Positions 22,512 through 22,769 of a stretch of 22,769 bases of DNA are shown here, in pieces; position 1 is the stretch's first letter; every line of letters starts with the position of its first letter. The stretch is from DATEJJ01 sp039649115 (lineage in GTDB: Bacteria > Actinomycetota > Actinomycetes > Mycobacteriales > Micromonosporaceae): assembly GCA_039649115.1 (NCBI GenBank), contig JBBWZQ010000348.1:1-22769 (forward strand), given 5' to 3'. The notes beneath the pieces were generated by a model. That model saw only the letters and a program-made list of their open reading frames with translations. It had not been told where the DNA came from and searched no databases. A program made the translations under genes and the position numbers.

Positions 22512-22769
22512 TTGATCCAATGTGGACAGTGTGGCACCGGGAACGAGGACGGCACGGACTTCTGCGGCGGCTGCGGTGAGTTCCTGGAGTGGACCGGGGC
22601 ACCGGCCACCGCGGCGCCGGCGGCCGGCGTGGCGGCGCCCACCGCGTCCACGCCGGAGGTGAGGCAGCCGGGCGAGGAGCGCCGGCCCGTGCCCCGGCCC
22701 GCGCCGGAGCGGGAACCGGTGCCGGGCGAGGTGCCCTGCCACCGCTGCGCCGCCGGCAACGCGCCGGGC
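22512..22769 (+). CDS. Double zinc-ribbon protein, N-terminal fragment (cut by window end)
   Basis: Eighty-six codons are visible before the window ends. Residues 4-21 form a zinc ribbon with Cys4, Cys7, Cys18 and Cys21 (CxxC-x10-CxxC), then a Pro/Ala/Glu-rich linker (about 30-72) leads to a second ribbon beginning CHRC at 76-79. The start is TTG 22512, chosen because GGAGG lies 5 nt upstream and translation from it gives the ribbon at the usual distance from the N terminus. The 2-nt gap after the propeller-VWA gene implies one transcript. Such proteins often carry a membrane span and a C-terminal discoidin- or Ig-like domain further on; that part is outside the window, so the function is open. 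Confidence 0.75.
   Translation, partial: MIQCGQCGTGNEDGTDFCGGCGEFLEWTGAPATAAPAAGVAAPTASTPEVRQPGEERRPVPRPAPEREPVPGEVPCHRCAAGNAPG

Noticed and set aside
18790..22602. A 1270-codon open frame antisense to the propeller-VWA gene
   Set aside because: It is a codon-position shadow of a GC-rich gene: Arg/Gly/Val-rich, no domain pattern, no ribosome binding site, while the plus strand has clear domains and a signal peptide.

Overview
The window is very GC-rich with actinomycete codon use: GTG and TTG starts, dense gene packing, ATGA/GTGA start-stop overlaps, an F420-dependent enzyme family, a DUF574-type methyltransferase and leaderless-looking promoters. It reads as chromosomal DNA of a filamentous actinomycete, probably Micromonosporaceae (inference from gene content only). 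I see no rRNA, tRNA, CRISPR array, insertion sequence or phage integrase.

Left part (1-5000): a minus-strand pair of a PAPS-type sulfotransferase and a five-bladed-propeller glycosidase-like protein; then on the plus strand a 43-residue Gly-rich membrane peptide and a dNTP triphosphohydrolase (Dgt). The 3' end of dgt overlaps a minus-strand deazaflavin (F420)-dependent reductase, which is divergent from a TetR regulator. The region between these two holds a notable operator array: two perfect AGAGCA-G-TGCTCT sites, each followed 19 bp later by a degenerate copy, next to a leaderless-type tetR promoter.

Middle part (5100-11730): a DUF574 SAM-dependent methyltransferase lies 5 nt upstream of a PAS-GGDEF-EAL c-di-GMP enzyme. 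Next come a secreted phospholipase C/acid phosphatase-family enzyme ending at a strong hairpin, and a polytopic membrane protein. About 470 bp of non-coding DNA follows, rich in TGATCA-centred palindromes and carrying a 23-bp tandem duplication.

Right-middle part (11731-15900), all minus strand: an ECF sigma factor overlaps its zinc-finger anti-sigma factor. Downstream are three translationally coupled genes for single-span membrane proteins with extracytoplasmic beta-type domains. The last has a long proline-rich cytoplasmic tail punctuated by Trp about every 15 residues. The sigma gene is preceded by a TGAACC-N16-CGTGTG element resembling an ECF autoregulatory promoter.

Right part (15900-22769): uracil-DNA glycosylase and an endonuclease/exonuclease/phosphatase-fold enzyme on the plus strand, then a divergent locus. 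Leftward is a membrane protein with cytoplasmic Ig-like domains. Rightward is a 1201-residue secreted protein (PD40 propeller, VWA, HYR, PD40, CARDB-like domains) followed 2 nt later by a double zinc-ribbon protein cut by the window end. This last locus may be the edge of a larger system, possibly a contractile injection locus, but that is a hypothesis the window cannot settle.
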